DNA from: Prevotella sp. E13-17
GTDB taxonomy: Bacteria; Bacteroidota; Bacteroidia; Bacteroidales; Bacteroidaceae
Assembly (NCBI RefSeq): GCF_022024035.1
Contig: NZ_CP091787.1
Span: 2,170,001-2,234,000, forward strand
Length of the DNA stretch: 64,000 bases
Direction: 5' to 3'
Shown: positions 8,281-18,661 of the stretch, piece after piece
How the letters are laid out: each line of letters starts with the position of its first letter
How positions within the stretch are numbered: position 1 is the first letter of the stretch
Made by a program: the position numbers and the translations under genes
The notes under the pieces: generated by a model
Seen by the model: only the letters and a program-made list of their open reading frames with translations
Told to the model about the DNA's origin: nothing
The model's database searches: none

Positions 8281-9762
8281 ATGGCAAAAGAATTAAAAGA
8301 ACTAACAAAACGTGCCGACAATTATAGCCAATGGTACAACGACCTTGTGGTCAAGGCAGACCTGGCCGAGCAGTCGGCCGTGCGTGGATGTATGGTCATC
8401 AAGCCCTATGGCTATGCCATTTGGGAGAAGATGCAGCATGAGCTGGACCGCATGTTCAAGGAGACGGGCGCCCAAAACGCCTACTTCCCTCTGCTCATCC
8501 CGAAGTCATTTCTCAGCCGCGAAGCTGAGCACGTAGAGGGTTTTGCCAAGGAATGTGCCGTGGTGACACACTACCGTCTGAAAGCCACCGAAGACAAGAG
8601 TGGCGTGGTTGTTGATCCTGCTGCAAAACTGGAAGAGGAGCTCATCATCCGCCCCACCAGTGAGACCATCATCTGGAATACCTATAAGAATTGGATTCAG
8701 TCTTGGCGTGACCTGCCACTGATGTGCAACCAGTGGTGCAACGTGATGCGCTGGGAGATGCGCACACGTCCTTTCCTGCGCACCTCTGAGTTCCTGTGGC
8801 AAGAGGGTCACACGGCTCACGCCACCCGCGAGGAGGCCGAAGAGGAAGCCAAGAAGATGCTGCACGTCTATGCCAAGTTTGCCGAGGAATGGATGGCTGT
8901 GCCCGTGGTACAGGGTGTCAAGAGCGAGACCGAGCGCTTTGCCGGTGCGCTAGACACCTACACCATCGAGGCTATGATGCAGGATGGTAAGGCTCTGCAG
9001 AGCGGTACCTCGCACTTCCTGGGTCAGAACTTCGCCAAGGCTTTCGACGTGACCTATTTAAATAAGGAGAACAAGCCCGAGTACGTATGGGCCACTTCGT
9101 GGGGTGTCAGCACCCGTCTGATTGGTGCACTCATCATGACCCACAGTGACGACAACGGATTGGTCCTGCCTCCACGCCTGGCGCCTATTCAGGTGGTCAT
9201 CATCCCCATTGCCAACAAGCCTGAGCAGATGGAGATTGTCAACAAGGAGGTGCAGCCCATCATCGAAGAGCTGCGCCAGAAGGGTATCAGCGTGAAGTTC
9301 GACGATGCCGACAACAAGCGTCCTGGCTTCAAGTTTGCCGACTACGAGCTGAAGGGTGTGCCCGTGCGCCTGGTGCTGGGTGCGCGCGACTTGGAGAATG
9401 GCACCATCGAGGTGATGCGCCGCGACACGCTCGAGAAGGAGACCCGCTCTATCGAGGGCATCGCACAGTACGTGGAACAGCTGTTGGAAGACATTCAGAA
9501 GAACATCTTTGAGAAGGCCAAGGCCTATCGCGACAGCCGCATCTACGAGTGCGACAACTACGAGGAGTTCAAGGAGAAGGTGAAGGAGGGCGGCTTCTTC
9601 CTCTGCCACTGGGATGGCACTGCCGAGACCGAGGCCAAGATCAAGGAGGAGACACAGGCCACCATTCGTTGTGTGCCTTTCGGCATAGAGCAGACACCGG
9701 GTGTGGATATGGTCAGCGGCAAGCCTTCAAAGGCGCGTGTGATCATTGCTCGCAGCTATTAA
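8281..9762 (+). CDS. proS: Prolyl-tRNA synthetase, archaeal/eukaryotic type
   Basis: A 493-aa class II aminoacyl-tRNA synthetase that charges tRNA-Pro. Motif 2 is seen at [26 protein letters not shown], preceded by RPTSETI, and motif 3 at [16 protein letters not shown]. The bacterial editing insertion between motifs 2 and 3 is absent, and the protein ends with a C-terminal extension finishing in RSY. Both features mark the short archaeal/eukaryotic-like ProS found in Bacteroidetes. A strong terminator follows. Confidence 0.96.
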   Translation: MAKELKELTKRADNYSQWYNDLVVKADLAEQSAVRGCMVIKPYGYAIWEKMQHELDRMFKETGAQNAYFPLLIPKSFLSREAEHVEGFAKECAVVTHYRLKATEDKSGVVVDPAAKLEEELIIRPTSETIIWNTYKNWIQSWRDLPLMCNQWCNVMRWEMRTRPFLRTSEFLWQEGHTAHATREEAEEEAKKMLHVYAKFAEEWMAVPVVQGVKSETERFAGALDTYTIEAMMQDGKALQSGTSHFLGQNFAKAFDVTYLNKENKPEYVWATSWGVSTRLIGALIMTHSDDNGLVLPPRLAPIQVVIIPIANKPEQMEIVNKEVQPIIEELRQKGISVKFDDADNKRPGFKFADYELKGVPVRLVLGARDLENGTIEVMRRDTLEKETRSIEGIAQYVEQLLEDIQKNIFEKAKAYRDSRIYECDNYEEFKEKVKEGGFFLCHWDGTAETEAKIKEETQATIRCVPFGIEQTPGVDMVSGKPSKARVIIARSY

Positions 9763-9778
9763 TCCACTACACCATAAA

Positions 9779-9820
9779 AAAAAGAAGACGGGGACTCATC
9801 ACGAGCCCCGTCTTCTTTTT
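9779..9820. terminator. Bidirectional terminator between proS and menA
   Basis: AAAGAAGACGGGG pairs with CCCCGTCTTCTTT around a 12-nt loop. It is flanked by A-run on the left and T-run on the right, so it can end both proS (+) and menA (-). Confidence 0.88.
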
Positions 9821-9849
9821 AGTCTTTAGAGGTCAGCTGCTAAGACACC

Positions 9850-10752
9850 CTACCCCAACAAAATGCCCAGGCTGACCAGCAAACCGTAGATAAAGATGTT
9901 GCGAGCCGTGAGCCCCAACACGGCATTGAGCTCACGCCCCTGCCATATCTCCTTCATCTTCAGATAGGCCAGATAGTGCAGGAACAGATAGACGAACGAG
10001 AGGTCGTAGGCTAAGCGGTGGTCGGTGTAGGTATAGACCATACCCAACAAGCAGGCCACCACGCCAACACCCATATAAGTTCTAAGGGCAGCCTTAGCCC
10101 CGATGCGCACCACCAACGTGTTCTTGCCTGCCTGACGGTCAGTGTCGCGGTCGCGGAAGTTGTTGACCAGCAACAGGGCATCGATGACCAAGCCACAAGC
10201 CACCGAAGCCACGATGACCTCGAGGGTAAAAGTGTGGAGCTGGATGTAATAAGTGATACTGACAGGCACCAAACCGAAGAACACCAGCACAAGCACATCG
10301 CCAAAGCCAAGATAGGACAAGTGGGTGGTATAAAGGAAACAGAACACCACGCAGAGCAATCCTACGAGAATCATCTCAAGGCCACCAAACCACACCAACG
10401 GCAGCCCCACGAGACAGCCAATAATAGTAGTGGTGGCGATGGCATGACGCATGCGACTGATGCTCACCCACCCCTGAGCGCAGGCTCGCTCAGGTCCCAA
10501 GCGGGTTTCACGATCGTCGGTCCCCTTGGCATAGTCAACATAGTCGTTGATGAAGTTAGCGTCTATCTGCATAATGAAAGCAAACAACAGACAGAGCACA
10601 GCTGCCGTCCAGCTGAACACGCTGCCGTCATACTGCTGGGCATCACTCCATGCTAGCGAGAGACCAATCATCACAGGCACGGCTGCACCTGTCAACGTCT
10701 TCGGACGGGCAGCCAGCAACCACGCTTTTATTGAATCTTTCTGCACTTCCAT
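9850..10752 (-). CDS. menA: 1,4-dihydroxy-2-naphthoate polyprenyltransferase (MenA)
   Basis: A UbiA-superfamily membrane prenyltransferase that attaches the isoprenoid tail to DHNA in menaquinone synthesis. Start chosen at 10752 (MEVQKDSIKAWLLAARPKTL, 300 aa). The open frame runs on to 10929 but would cross the divergent promoter and the neighbouring gene. Eight or so hydrophobic helices are apparent. The first Asp-rich motif is NDYVDYAKGTDD, and the second is NNFRDRDTDRQAGKNTL. It fits a phylum that respires with menaquinone through complex I (nuo genes at the left edge). Confidence 0.93.
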   Translation of the reverse strand: MEVQKDSIKAWLLAARPKTLTGAAVPVMIGLSLAWSDAQQYDGSVFSWTAAVLCLLFAFIMQIDANFINDYVDYAKGTDDRETRLGPERACAQGWVSISRMRHAIATTTIIGCLVGLPLVWFGGLEMILVGLLCVVFCFLYTTHLSYLGFGDVLVLVFFGLVPVSITYYIQLHTFTLEVIVASVACGLVIDALLLVNNFRDRDTDRQAGKNTLVVRIGAKAALRTYMGVGVVACLLGMVYTYTDHRLAYDLSFVYLFLHYLAYLKMKEIWQGRELNAVLGLTARNIFIYGLLVSLGILLG

Positions 10753-10780
10753 ATTTTTCACTTTTTTCTCAAAACGCTTG

Positions 10781-10808
10781 CAAAAGTAGATAATTATTCG
10801 TACATTTG
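10781..10808. promoter_or_regulatory. Divergent promoters for menA (-) and the HD hydrolase (+)
   Basis: CAAAAGTA at 10781-10788 reads TACTTTTG on the minus strand (menA). TACATTTG at 10801-10808 is the plus-strand -7 element for the HD gene, whose start is 23 nt downstream. Confidence 0.65.
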
Positions 10809-10830
10809 CAAACATAAACCCTAAAATATT

Positions 10831-11469
10831 ATGCTCAAGAACACAGCAAGCCTCGACTTGGTGGATTTTATAGAGACCCAGATTCTGCCGCAATATGCCC
10901 AATTCGACAAGGCGCACAACATGGAGCACGTGACCCGCGTGATACGTCGTTCACTGGAATTGGCACGTGCAACTGGTGCTGACATCAATATGGTTTACAC
11001 CATTGCTGCCTATCACGACCTGGGACTGAGCGGTCCACGCGCCATACATCACATCACCAGCGGAAAGATACTGGCCAGCGATGCCCGCCTGAAGCGATGG
11101 TTCTCTGCCGAGCAGATTAACATCATGCGCGAGGCCGTGGAAGACCACCGTGCCTCGGCATCACGGGCACCACGTAGCATGTATGGCAAAATTGTGGCCG
11201 AGGCCGACCGCGACCTGTCGCCCGAGGTGGTGTTCCGTCGCACGGTTCAGTTTGGACTGTCCAACTACCCCGAGCTGGACAAGGAGCACCAATGGCTGCG
11301 CTTCTCAGAGCACATGGACAGCAAATATTCGGTAAAGGGCTACATCAAACTCTGGATTCCAGGCTCGCAGAACGAACGAAACCTGAACCAGCTTCGCAAC
11401 ATCATTGCCAACCCCAAACAACTGAGAGAGGAATTTGAGAAATATTTTCGCGAGGAGACTAACGCGTAA
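10831..11469 (+). CDS. HD-domain phosphohydrolase
   Basis: A 212-aa HD-superfamily protein. The metal-binding pattern is visible: His in DKAHNMEHVTRV, the HD pair in AAYHDLGLSG, then EDHRAS and a late Asp in EADRDLSP. Such proteins hydrolyse nucleotide or other phosphate esters; the substrate here is unknown. The C-terminal 60 residues are helical and charged. It ends over the 3' end of a convergent 49-aa gene (11459-11608). Confidence 0.85.
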   Translation: MLKNTASLDLVDFIETQILPQYAQFDKAHNMEHVTRVIRRSLELARATGADINMVYTIAAYHDLGLSGPRAIHHITSGKILASDARLKRWFSAEQINIMREAVEDHRASASRAPRSMYGKIVAEADRDLSPEVVFRRTVQFGLSNYPELDKEHQWLRFSEHMDSKYSVKGYIKLWIPGSQNERNLNQLRNIIANPKQLREEFEKYFREETNA

Positions 11470-11608
11470 GGAAATAGAAAAAGCACAAAGCGACCAGCAG
11501 CACGATGAAGACAGAGAGCTTCAACATGCAGCTGGTCACTTTTTTTACAACGAGAACGGCTACCATGATAAAAATCAGAATGGCAGCATAATACACCCAA
11601 CTATCCAT
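11459..11608 (-). CDS. Small membrane protein, 49 aa
   Basis: A short gene running from ATG at 11608 to TAG at 11459. The product begins MDSWVYYAAILIFIMVAVLV and has a second hydrophobic stretch (LSVFIVLLVALCFFYFL) after the short linker KKVTSCMLK. This gives a two-helix hairpin ending in Thr-Arg. It starts 11 nt after the stop of the pseudouridine synthase gene, so it is probably the second gene of that transcript. Its end overlaps the convergent HD gene by 11 nt. No family is recognised. Support is the clean two-TM pattern and tight spacing. Confidence 0.65.
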   Translation of the reverse strand: MDSWVYYAAILIFIMVAVLVVKKVTSCMLKLSVFIVLLVALCFFYFLTR

Positions 11609-11619
11609 AAACTGAATGC

Positions 11620-12522
11620 TTAATGATGTTTAAACAAAAGACGGAAGGCTGTGGGCACTGGGGTCTCAAACTCCATTCGCTCGCCGGTGATGGGGTGCGT
11701 GAAACAGAGCAGCCATGCGTGCAGACAAAGACGGTGCAGAGGGTCGTCGCCATTGCCATACTTAGGATCGCCACATACGGGATGCCCCATGTCGGCAGCA
11801 TGCACACGAATCTGATTCTTACGGCCGGTCTCGAGTTTAAACTCAACCAACGAGTGGTCTGTGGTGCGGTCCATCACAAAGAAATGGGTGATGGCCAACT
11901 TTCCGCCATTGTCAACCGGCGAAGAATAGGTAACATAAGCCTTGTTGTCCTTCAGCCAGTTCTGAATGGTGCCTTCATCCTGCTCCATCTCGCCACTGAG
12001 CACAGCCACATAACGGCGGTCATAGACAATCTGATGCCAGTTGTGCTCTAAGATCTGTTCGGTCTGTATATCCTTGGCATAGACCATCAGTCCGCTGGTG
12101 TCGCGGTCCAGACGGTGGACCACATGAGCCGTACAACGCTGATGGGTCTTCTTGAAATAGTCGTCGAGCACGCTCTTCACATTGAGCGACGAATGGCCGG
12201 CAGCCATTGAGAGAATGCCAATATTTTTCTCTACCACCACCAACCAGCGGTCTTCATAGACAATCTTGACATAGCGACTCTTGAAACCTCGCTGATTGCG
12301 CTTGGTCTTGCTCACAGCCACCTTCATGCCAGGAAGCAACTGATAGTCGAACTGAGTCACCGTTTTTCCATTGACCTTTACCCCCTGCCCCTGAAGCGTT
12401 GCCTTCACCTTGCTGCGACTCTGCGACATGCTGGCCAACAAAAACTCGAGCAACGGCTGAGCCTCGCTGACAGTGAAATGGTCGTATAGTCCTTCAGAGT
12501 TATTTCCCGTGTTCATTCTCAT
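11620..12522 (-). CDS. RluA-family 23S/tRNA pseudouridine synthase
   Basis: Isomerises uridine to pseudouridine in structured RNA. An N-terminal S4-like RNA-binding segment (about residues 20-75) precedes the catalytic domain. The active-site motif HRLDRDTSGLMVYAKD contains the catalytic Asp, and RKNQIRVHAADMGHPVCGDPKYG follows. The frame is open to 12573, but a -7 element TAACTTTG sits at 12531-12538. The real start must therefore be 12522 (MRMNTG, used here) or 12516, leaving almost no 5' leader. The exact RNA target (RluD-like or other) is not resolvable. Confidence 0.92.
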   Translation of the reverse strand: MRMNTGNNSEGLYDHFTVSEAQPLLEFLLASMSQSRSKVKATLQGQGVKVNGKTVTQFDYQLLPGMKVAVSKTKRNQRGFKSRYVKIVYEDRWLVVVEKNIGILSMAAGHSSLNVKSVLDDYFKKTHQRCTAHVVHRLDRDTSGLMVYAKDIQTEQILEHNWHQIVYDRRYVAVLSGEMEQDEGTIQNWLKDNKAYVTYSSPVDNGGKLAITHFFVMDRTTDHSLVEFKLETGRKNQIRVHAADMGHPVCGDPKYGNGDDPLHRLCLHAWLLCFTHPITGERMEFETPVPTAFRLLFKHH

Positions 12523-12530
12523 ACGGGGTG

Positions 12531-12538
12531 CAAAGTTA
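12531..12538 (-). promoter_or_regulatory. Promoter -7 element very close to the pseudouridine synthase start
   Basis: Reads TAACTTTG then CACCCC on the minus strand. The first candidate ATG (12522) is only 8 nt beyond it, so the mRNA is probably leaderless or has a leader of under 10 nt. Confidence 0.7.
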
Positions 12539-12608
12539 GTGGAAACCAAGCGAAAAGCAAAACAAAATGCCATTTATTTTCACTTTACCAAGGCAGAACA
12601 GGAAATAA

Positions 12609-12640
12609 TTTGGTAGAGTGGAAAATAATTAGTAACTTTG
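12609..12640 (+). promoter_or_regulatory. Promoter for the ABC-F gene
   Basis: TTTG at 12609-12612 and TAACTTTG at 12633-12640 with 20-nt spacing; the start codon is 34 nt downstream. Confidence 0.8.
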
Positions 12641-12662
12641 CAGGCAAAATTAAAATAAATAA

Positions 12663-14288
<1,626 letters not shown>

Positions 14289-14346
14289 GACTCATCATGG
14301 CATGCTTTTTGCAGAGACTTGATAGAAACGTTAAACATAAGCAATT

Positions 14347-14943
14347 ATGACAGAAAAAGACATAAACATCGAAGAACAAGAGCAGACGACTGACCAAGTG
14401 GCAGTCGAAAAGGACAATAGCGAGAACACAACAGATGCCGAGAGCTCGGAACCTACAGACAACTCGGAAAACGCTGAAAGTGCAGAGACGGACGAGAAGC
14501 CCAATGAAGCAGAACAAATCATTGCCGACCTCAAAGACAAGTATCTGCGCACGATGGCAGAGTTTGACAACTTCCGCAAACGCACCATCAAAGAACGTCA
14601 GGAACTGATCTTCAATGGTGGCAAGAAAACCATCACTGCACTACTCCCCGTCATTGACGACATGGAGCGCGCCATCGAGAACGGCAAGAAGACCGACGAC
14701 ATTGAAGTGTTGCGCGAAGGCATTCAGCTCATCTACCAGAAACTGATGAAGACCTTGGAAGCACAGGGCGTGACGAAGATAGACACAGAGAATGCAGACT
14801 TCGACACCAACCTGCATGAGGCTGTGGCACTGGTGCCCGGCATGGGCGACGACAAGAAAGGCAAGGTCATCGACTGTATGGCCACCGGGTATAAGTTGAA
14901 CGATGAAGTAATCCGCTACGCAAAGGTAGCTGTAGGACAATAG
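14347..14943 (+). CDS. grpE: Nucleotide exchange factor GrpE
   Basis: A 198-aa co-chaperone that releases ADP from DnaK. The first 60 residues are Glu/Asp/Thr-rich and disordered. A long helix ([22 protein letters not shown]) follows, then the C-terminal beta domain with [36 protein letters not shown], which is the GrpE signature region. It lies 4 nt before dnaJ. dnaK itself is not in the window. Confidence 0.95.
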   Translation: MTEKDINIEEQEQTTDQVAVEKDNSENTTDAESSEPTDNSENAESAETDEKPNEAEQIIADLKDKYLRTMAEFDNFRKRTIKERQELIFNGGKKTITALLPVIDDMERAIENGKKTDDIEVLREGIQLIYQKLMKTLEAQGVTKIDTENADFDTNLHEAVALVPGMGDDKKGKVIDCMATGYKLNDEVIRYAKVAVGQ

Positions 14944-14947
14944 ACCA

Positions 14948-16123
14948 ATGGCACAGAAGCGAGACTACTATGAGGTACTGGGCGTCGAAAAGACGGCCTC
15001 AGAGGCAGAGATAAAGAAGGCATACAGAAAAATCGCCATCAAGTATCACCCAGACCGTAACCCCGGTGACAAGGAAGCCGAGGAGAAATTCAAGGAAGCT
15101 GCAGAGGCTTACAACGTGTTGCACGACGCTCAAAAGCGCCAACAATACGACCAGTTTGGCTTTGCCGGACTGAACGGTGGTGCCGGCGATGGTTTCGGAG
15201 GCTTCGGTGCGGGTGCCTCAATGAACATGGACGACATCTTCTCGATGTTCGGCGACATCTTTGGCGGACACGGTTTCGGCGGCTTCGGTGGCGGTTTTGG
15301 TGGCGGAAAAGCCCGTCCTCAGAAACATCGCGGTGGCGATCTGCGCCTGAAGGTCAGACTGACACTGGAGGAAATCAATCAGGGTGTCACTAAAAAATTT
15401 AAGGTACGCAAGGATGTTCCCTGTGAGCATTGCCATGGTACAGGAGCCGAGGGCGGAAGCGGCATGGATACATGTCCCACATGTCACGGCTCTGGTATTG
15501 TCACACACACCACACAGAGCATCTTCGGCATGATGCAGAGTCAGGGTGTCTGCCCCACCTGCCATGGTCAGGGCCAAGTCATCAAGAACAAGTGTAAACA
15601 CTGTGGTGGCACTGGCATCACCAAAGGTGAAGAAGTCGTAGAAGTCAACATACCAGCAGGCGTGGCCGAAGGAATGGTTGTCAACATCTCGGGCAAAGGT
15701 AACGCTGGCATGAACAACGGTATTCCCGGTGATATTCAAGTGTTTATCGCAGAAGAGCCACACGACACCTTTATCCGCGACGAGAACGATTTGATCTACA
15801 ATCTGCTGCTTGACTTCCCCACAGCCACACTGGGTGGCGAGGTAGAGATACCCACGATTGAAGGAAAGGTGCTGAAAGTCAAGATTGAACCAGGAACACA
15901 ACCCGGAAAGACCATGCGCCTGAGGGGCAAAGGACTGCCCGCTGTGAAAGGTTATGGAACAGGCAGAGGCGACCTCGTGGTGAACATCAGCATCTATGTG
16001 CCCAAGACACTGTCGCGCGACGAGAAAAAGGCCATCGAGGCCTTCAAGGACAGCGACAACTTCAAAGGCGACAAGGAAACTCGCGAAAGCATCTTCCAGA
16101 AATTCAAGAACTATTTCAACTAA
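14948..16123 (+). CDS. dnaJ: Molecular chaperone DnaJ
   Basis: A 391-aa type I Hsp40. The J domain has YHPDRNPG with the DnaK-stimulating HPD. A Gly/Phe-rich linker (about 75-120) follows, then four zinc-binding repeats: [24 protein letters not shown] and CKHCGGTG. Client-binding beta domains complete the protein. It sits in one operon with grpE (4-nt gap) and probably folC (9-nt gap). Confidence 0.97.
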   Translation: MAQKRDYYEVLGVEKTASEAEIKKAYRKIAIKYHPDRNPGDKEAEEKFKEAAEAYNVLHDAQKRQQYDQFGFAGLNGGAGDGFGGFGAGASMNMDDIFSMFGDIFGGHGFGGFGGGFGGGKARPQKHRGGDLRLKVRLTLEEINQGVTKKFKVRKDVPCEHCHGTGAEGGSGMDTCPTCHGSGIVTHTTQSIFGMMQSQGVCPTCHGQGQVIKNKCKHCGGTGITKGEEVVEVNIPAGVAEGMVVNISGKGNAGMNNGIPGDIQVFIAEEPHDTFIRDENDLIYNLLLDFPTATLGGEVEIPTIEGKVLKVKIEPGTQPGKTMRLRGKGLPAVKGYGTGRGDLVVNISIYVPKTLSRDEKKAIEAFKDSDNFKGDKETRESIFQKFKNYFN

Positions 16124-16132
16124 AGGGGATTT

Positions 16133-17449
16133 ATGACCTACGAAGACGTAACTGAATACCTGTTCAGCCAGACAGCCAACTATGAGAACCAGGGGGCTAT
16201 TGGTTATAAAGAAGGGTTAGAGACAACCAAGGCTCTGGACGAACATTTCGGCCATCCGCACCAACATTTCCGCAGCATACACATTGCCGGCACCAACGGC
16301 AAGGGATCGGTGTCGCACACCATCGCAGCACTATTGCAGATATGCGGCTACCGTGTAGGACTGTACACCTCCCCCCACTTAGTGGACTTCAGTGAACGTA
16401 TCCGTGTGAATGGCACCCCCATTCCCCAAGAATATGTTGTCAGCTTTGTAGAGAACGAGAAAGCGTTCTTCGAACCACTTCACCCTTCATTCTTTGAGAT
16501 CTCGACAGCCATGGCGTTCAAATACTTTAGCGACATGAACGTTGACATCGCCGTCATAGAAGTAGGATTAGGTGGCAGATTGGACTGTACGAACATCATC
16601 ACCCCCATCATGAGTGTCATCACCAACATCTCGATGGACCACACCAAACTGTTGGGCTCAACACTGGAGCAGATAGCCATGGAGAAAGGCGGTATCATCA
16701 AGCCTGGTGTACCCGTCGTCATCGGTGAGGCAACACCTGAGACACGCCATGTCTTCGATGCGTTGGCACAAGAGGTAGGCGCTCCCATCACTTATGCAGA
16801 AGACAAACCTGCCATCGTTGACTATAAAGTGCTGCCAGAAGGATTCATACACTACAAGACGAATCGCGGCGTGGAATTCGATGGCGAACTAATGGGATTG
16901 TACCAAGTCAAGAACACGAACACAATCATCAAGGTGATTGACGGCCTTATCAAGATGGGCTACCTGTCGTCGTCCGACAACGAAGACAACATGAACAAAG
17001 GGCTAAAGGAGATGAACTATGCCTTCACGAACGTCACCAACATTACAGGACTGAAAGGCAGATGGCAGATCGTGAGAGATAAGCCCAAAGTCGTGTGTGA
17101 CACAGGACACAACGTTGGGGCTTGGCAATATCTGTCAAAGCAACTGGAAGCGTTATCCTGCCACCAACTTCGCATCGTATTTGGCATGGTGGATGACAAA
17201 GACATCTATAGCGTGATGAATTTGCTGCCCAAAAACGCCACCTATTATTATACGAAAGGAAGCACGAAGAGAGCTTTCCCGGAAACCTCTCTAAAAGTAT
17301 TTGGAGATCAATTTGGCCTAAAGGGCGAATGCTACCCTACAGTAGCCAAAGCTTATGAGGCTGCGCTACAAAATGCTACAAGTGAAGACGTTATCTTCAT
17401 AGGTGGTAGCACCTATGTTGTAGCTGATTTCCTAAAATCTCGAATTTAG
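16133..17449 (+). CDS. folC: Folylpolyglutamate synthase / dihydrofolate synthase
   Basis: A 438-aa Mur-ligase-family enzyme that adds glutamate to dihydropteroate or folates. The P-loop is HIAGTNGKGSVSHTIAALLQ, followed by GLYTSPHLVDFSERIRVNG. Later motifs include EVGLGGRLDCTNII and SMDHTKLLGSTLEQIAMEKGGIIKPG, all typical of FolC. It follows dnaJ by 9 nt. A hairpin terminator lies 22 nt after the stop. Confidence 0.95.
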   Translation: MTYEDVTEYLFSQTANYENQGAIGYKEGLETTKALDEHFGHPHQHFRSIHIAGTNGKGSVSHTIAALLQICGYRVGLYTSPHLVDFSERIRVNGTPIPQEYVVSFVENEKAFFEPLHPSFFEISTAMAFKYFSDMNVDIAVIEVGLGGRLDCTNIITPIMSVITNISMDHTKLLGSTLEQIAMEKGGIIKPGVPVVIGEATPETRHVFDALAQEVGAPITYAEDKPAIVDYKVLPEGFIHYKTNRGVEFDGELMGLYQVKNTNTIIKVIDGLIKMGYLSSSDNEDNMNKGLKEMNYAFTNVTNITGLKGRWQIVRDKPKVVCDTGHNVGAWQYLSKQLEALSCHQLRIVFGMVDDKDIYSVMNLLPKNATYYYTKGSTKRAFPETSLKVFGDQFGLKGECYPTVAKAYEAALQNATSEDVIFIGGSTYVVADFLKSRI

Positions 17450-17471
17450 GTGTTTTTAACAACATTTTTTT

Positions 17472-17503
17472 GCCGATATGTTTGCTCATATCGGCTTTTT
17501 TTT
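17472..17503 (+). terminator. Terminator after folC
   Basis: GCCGATATG and CATATCGGC form a 9-bp stem with a 6-nt loop, followed by eight T. The galM promoter starts right after it. Confidence 0.88.
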
Positions 17504-17504
17504 G

Positions 17505-17512
17505 TTCCTTTG
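17505..17512 (+). promoter_or_regulatory. Probable -7 element for the gal operon
   Basis: TTCCTTTGCA, one mismatch from TAnnTTTG, 33 nt before the galM start. Weaker than most in the window, so an activator may be needed; this last point is inference. Confidence 0.5.
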
Positions 17513-17545
17513 CAACAAAGTTACAGTAACTAAAAACTTTTGATT

Positions 17546-18637
17546 ATGGCGAACACAACAGAAAACGTGAATCTGTGTGGTCTGAAACGCGAGGACTTTC
17601 AGACCACAGTCAACGGTAAGAAAACCGATCTTTACATCCTCCGTAACCGCAAGGGATACGAAGTAGCCATTACCAATTACGGCGGCGCCATTTGTGCCAT
17701 CATGGTACCAGACAAAGACGGAAACGTTGCTAACGTGATTCAGGGTCACGACAATATCCAATCAGTTATTAATTCTCCAGAACCCTTCCTTTCTACTCTT
17801 ATCGGCCGATTCGGAAACAGAATCTGCAAGGGACTGTTTACGCTGAATGGCAAGGAATATCAGTTAGCCATCAACAATGGGCCTAACGCACTCCATGGCG
17901 GTCCGCGTGGTTTCCACGCTCGCGTATGGGATGCCAAGCAGATGGGTCCCCGTGCGTTGGCTTTGCACCGTGTATCAAGCTACGGTGAAGAGGGATATAC
18001 TGGCGAAGTTGACATCACTGTAGAAATCACCTTCACCGACCAGAATGAACTGGTGCTGGAGTATTTGGCTACGACCAACAAGAAAACCATCATCAACCTG
18101 ACACACCACGGCTTCTTCTCGTTGGCAGGTACGGCAGATCCCACTCCCACTATCGACGAACAGATACTGGAACTGAATGCCGACTTCTACGTGCCTATCG
18201 ACGACACCTCCATTCCTACAGGCGAGATCTTGAAGGTGGCAGGTACACCATTCGACTTCCGCACACCAAAGGCTGTGGGCAAAGACATCGATGCCGACGA
18301 CATACAGATAAAACATGGTGCAGGCTACGACCACTGCTTCGTATTGAACAAGAAGGAAGAGGGCGAGTTGAGCTTTGCAGCACGTCTGACAGAGCCTAAG
18401 AGCGGACGCACAATGGAGGTTTACACCACCGAGCCCGGTGTGCAAGTCTATAGCGACAACTGGGCAGACGGTTATAAAGGCATTCACGGAGCCACCTTCG
18501 GCCGTCGATCGGCCATCTGCTTCGAGTGCCAGCACTTCCCCGACAGTCCTAACCGTCCCTACTTCCCATCTGTCGTATTGAATCCCGGTCAGCGCTATAA
18601 GCAGAAGACCATCTATAAATTCGGAGTAACTGAATAG
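17546..18637 (+). CDS. galM: Aldose 1-epimerase (mutarotase)
   Basis: A 363-aa enzyme interconverting alpha and beta anomers of galactose/glucose. Visible features are GRFGNRI near the N-terminus, the NGPNALHGGPRGFHARVW segment with the catalytic His, NLTHHGFFSLAG, and the C-terminal FECQHFPDSPNRPYFPS. Start at ATG 17546; a TTG two codons upstream is less likely. First gene of galM-permease-galK. Confidence 0.93.
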   Translation: MANTTENVNLCGLKREDFQTTVNGKKTDLYILRNRKGYEVAITNYGGAICAIMVPDKDGNVANVIQGHDNIQSVINSPEPFLSTLIGRFGNRICKGLFTLNGKEYQLAINNGPNALHGGPRGFHARVWDAKQMGPRALALHRVSSYGEEGYTGEVDITVEITFTDQNELVLEYLATTNKKTIINLTHHGFFSLAGTADPTPTIDEQILELNADFYVPIDDTSIPTGEILKVAGTPFDFRTPKAVGKDIDADDIQIKHGAGYDHCFVLNKKEEGELSFAARLTEPKSGRTMEVYTTEPGVQVYSDNWADGYKGIHGATFGRRSAICFECQHFPDSPNRPYFPSVVLNPGQRYKQKTIYKFGVTE

Positions 18638-18661
18638 TAATCATAAACGAAAACAAAAAAA

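Noticed and set aside
10753..10929. N-terminal extension of MenA
   Set aside because: It crosses the divergent promoter and runs into the HD gene on the other strand; the UbiA-type sequence starts at the ATG at 10752.
15218..15901. 227-codon open frame on the minus strand
   Set aside because: Antisense to dnaJ; the Cys-rich look comes from the complement of the zinc-finger codons.
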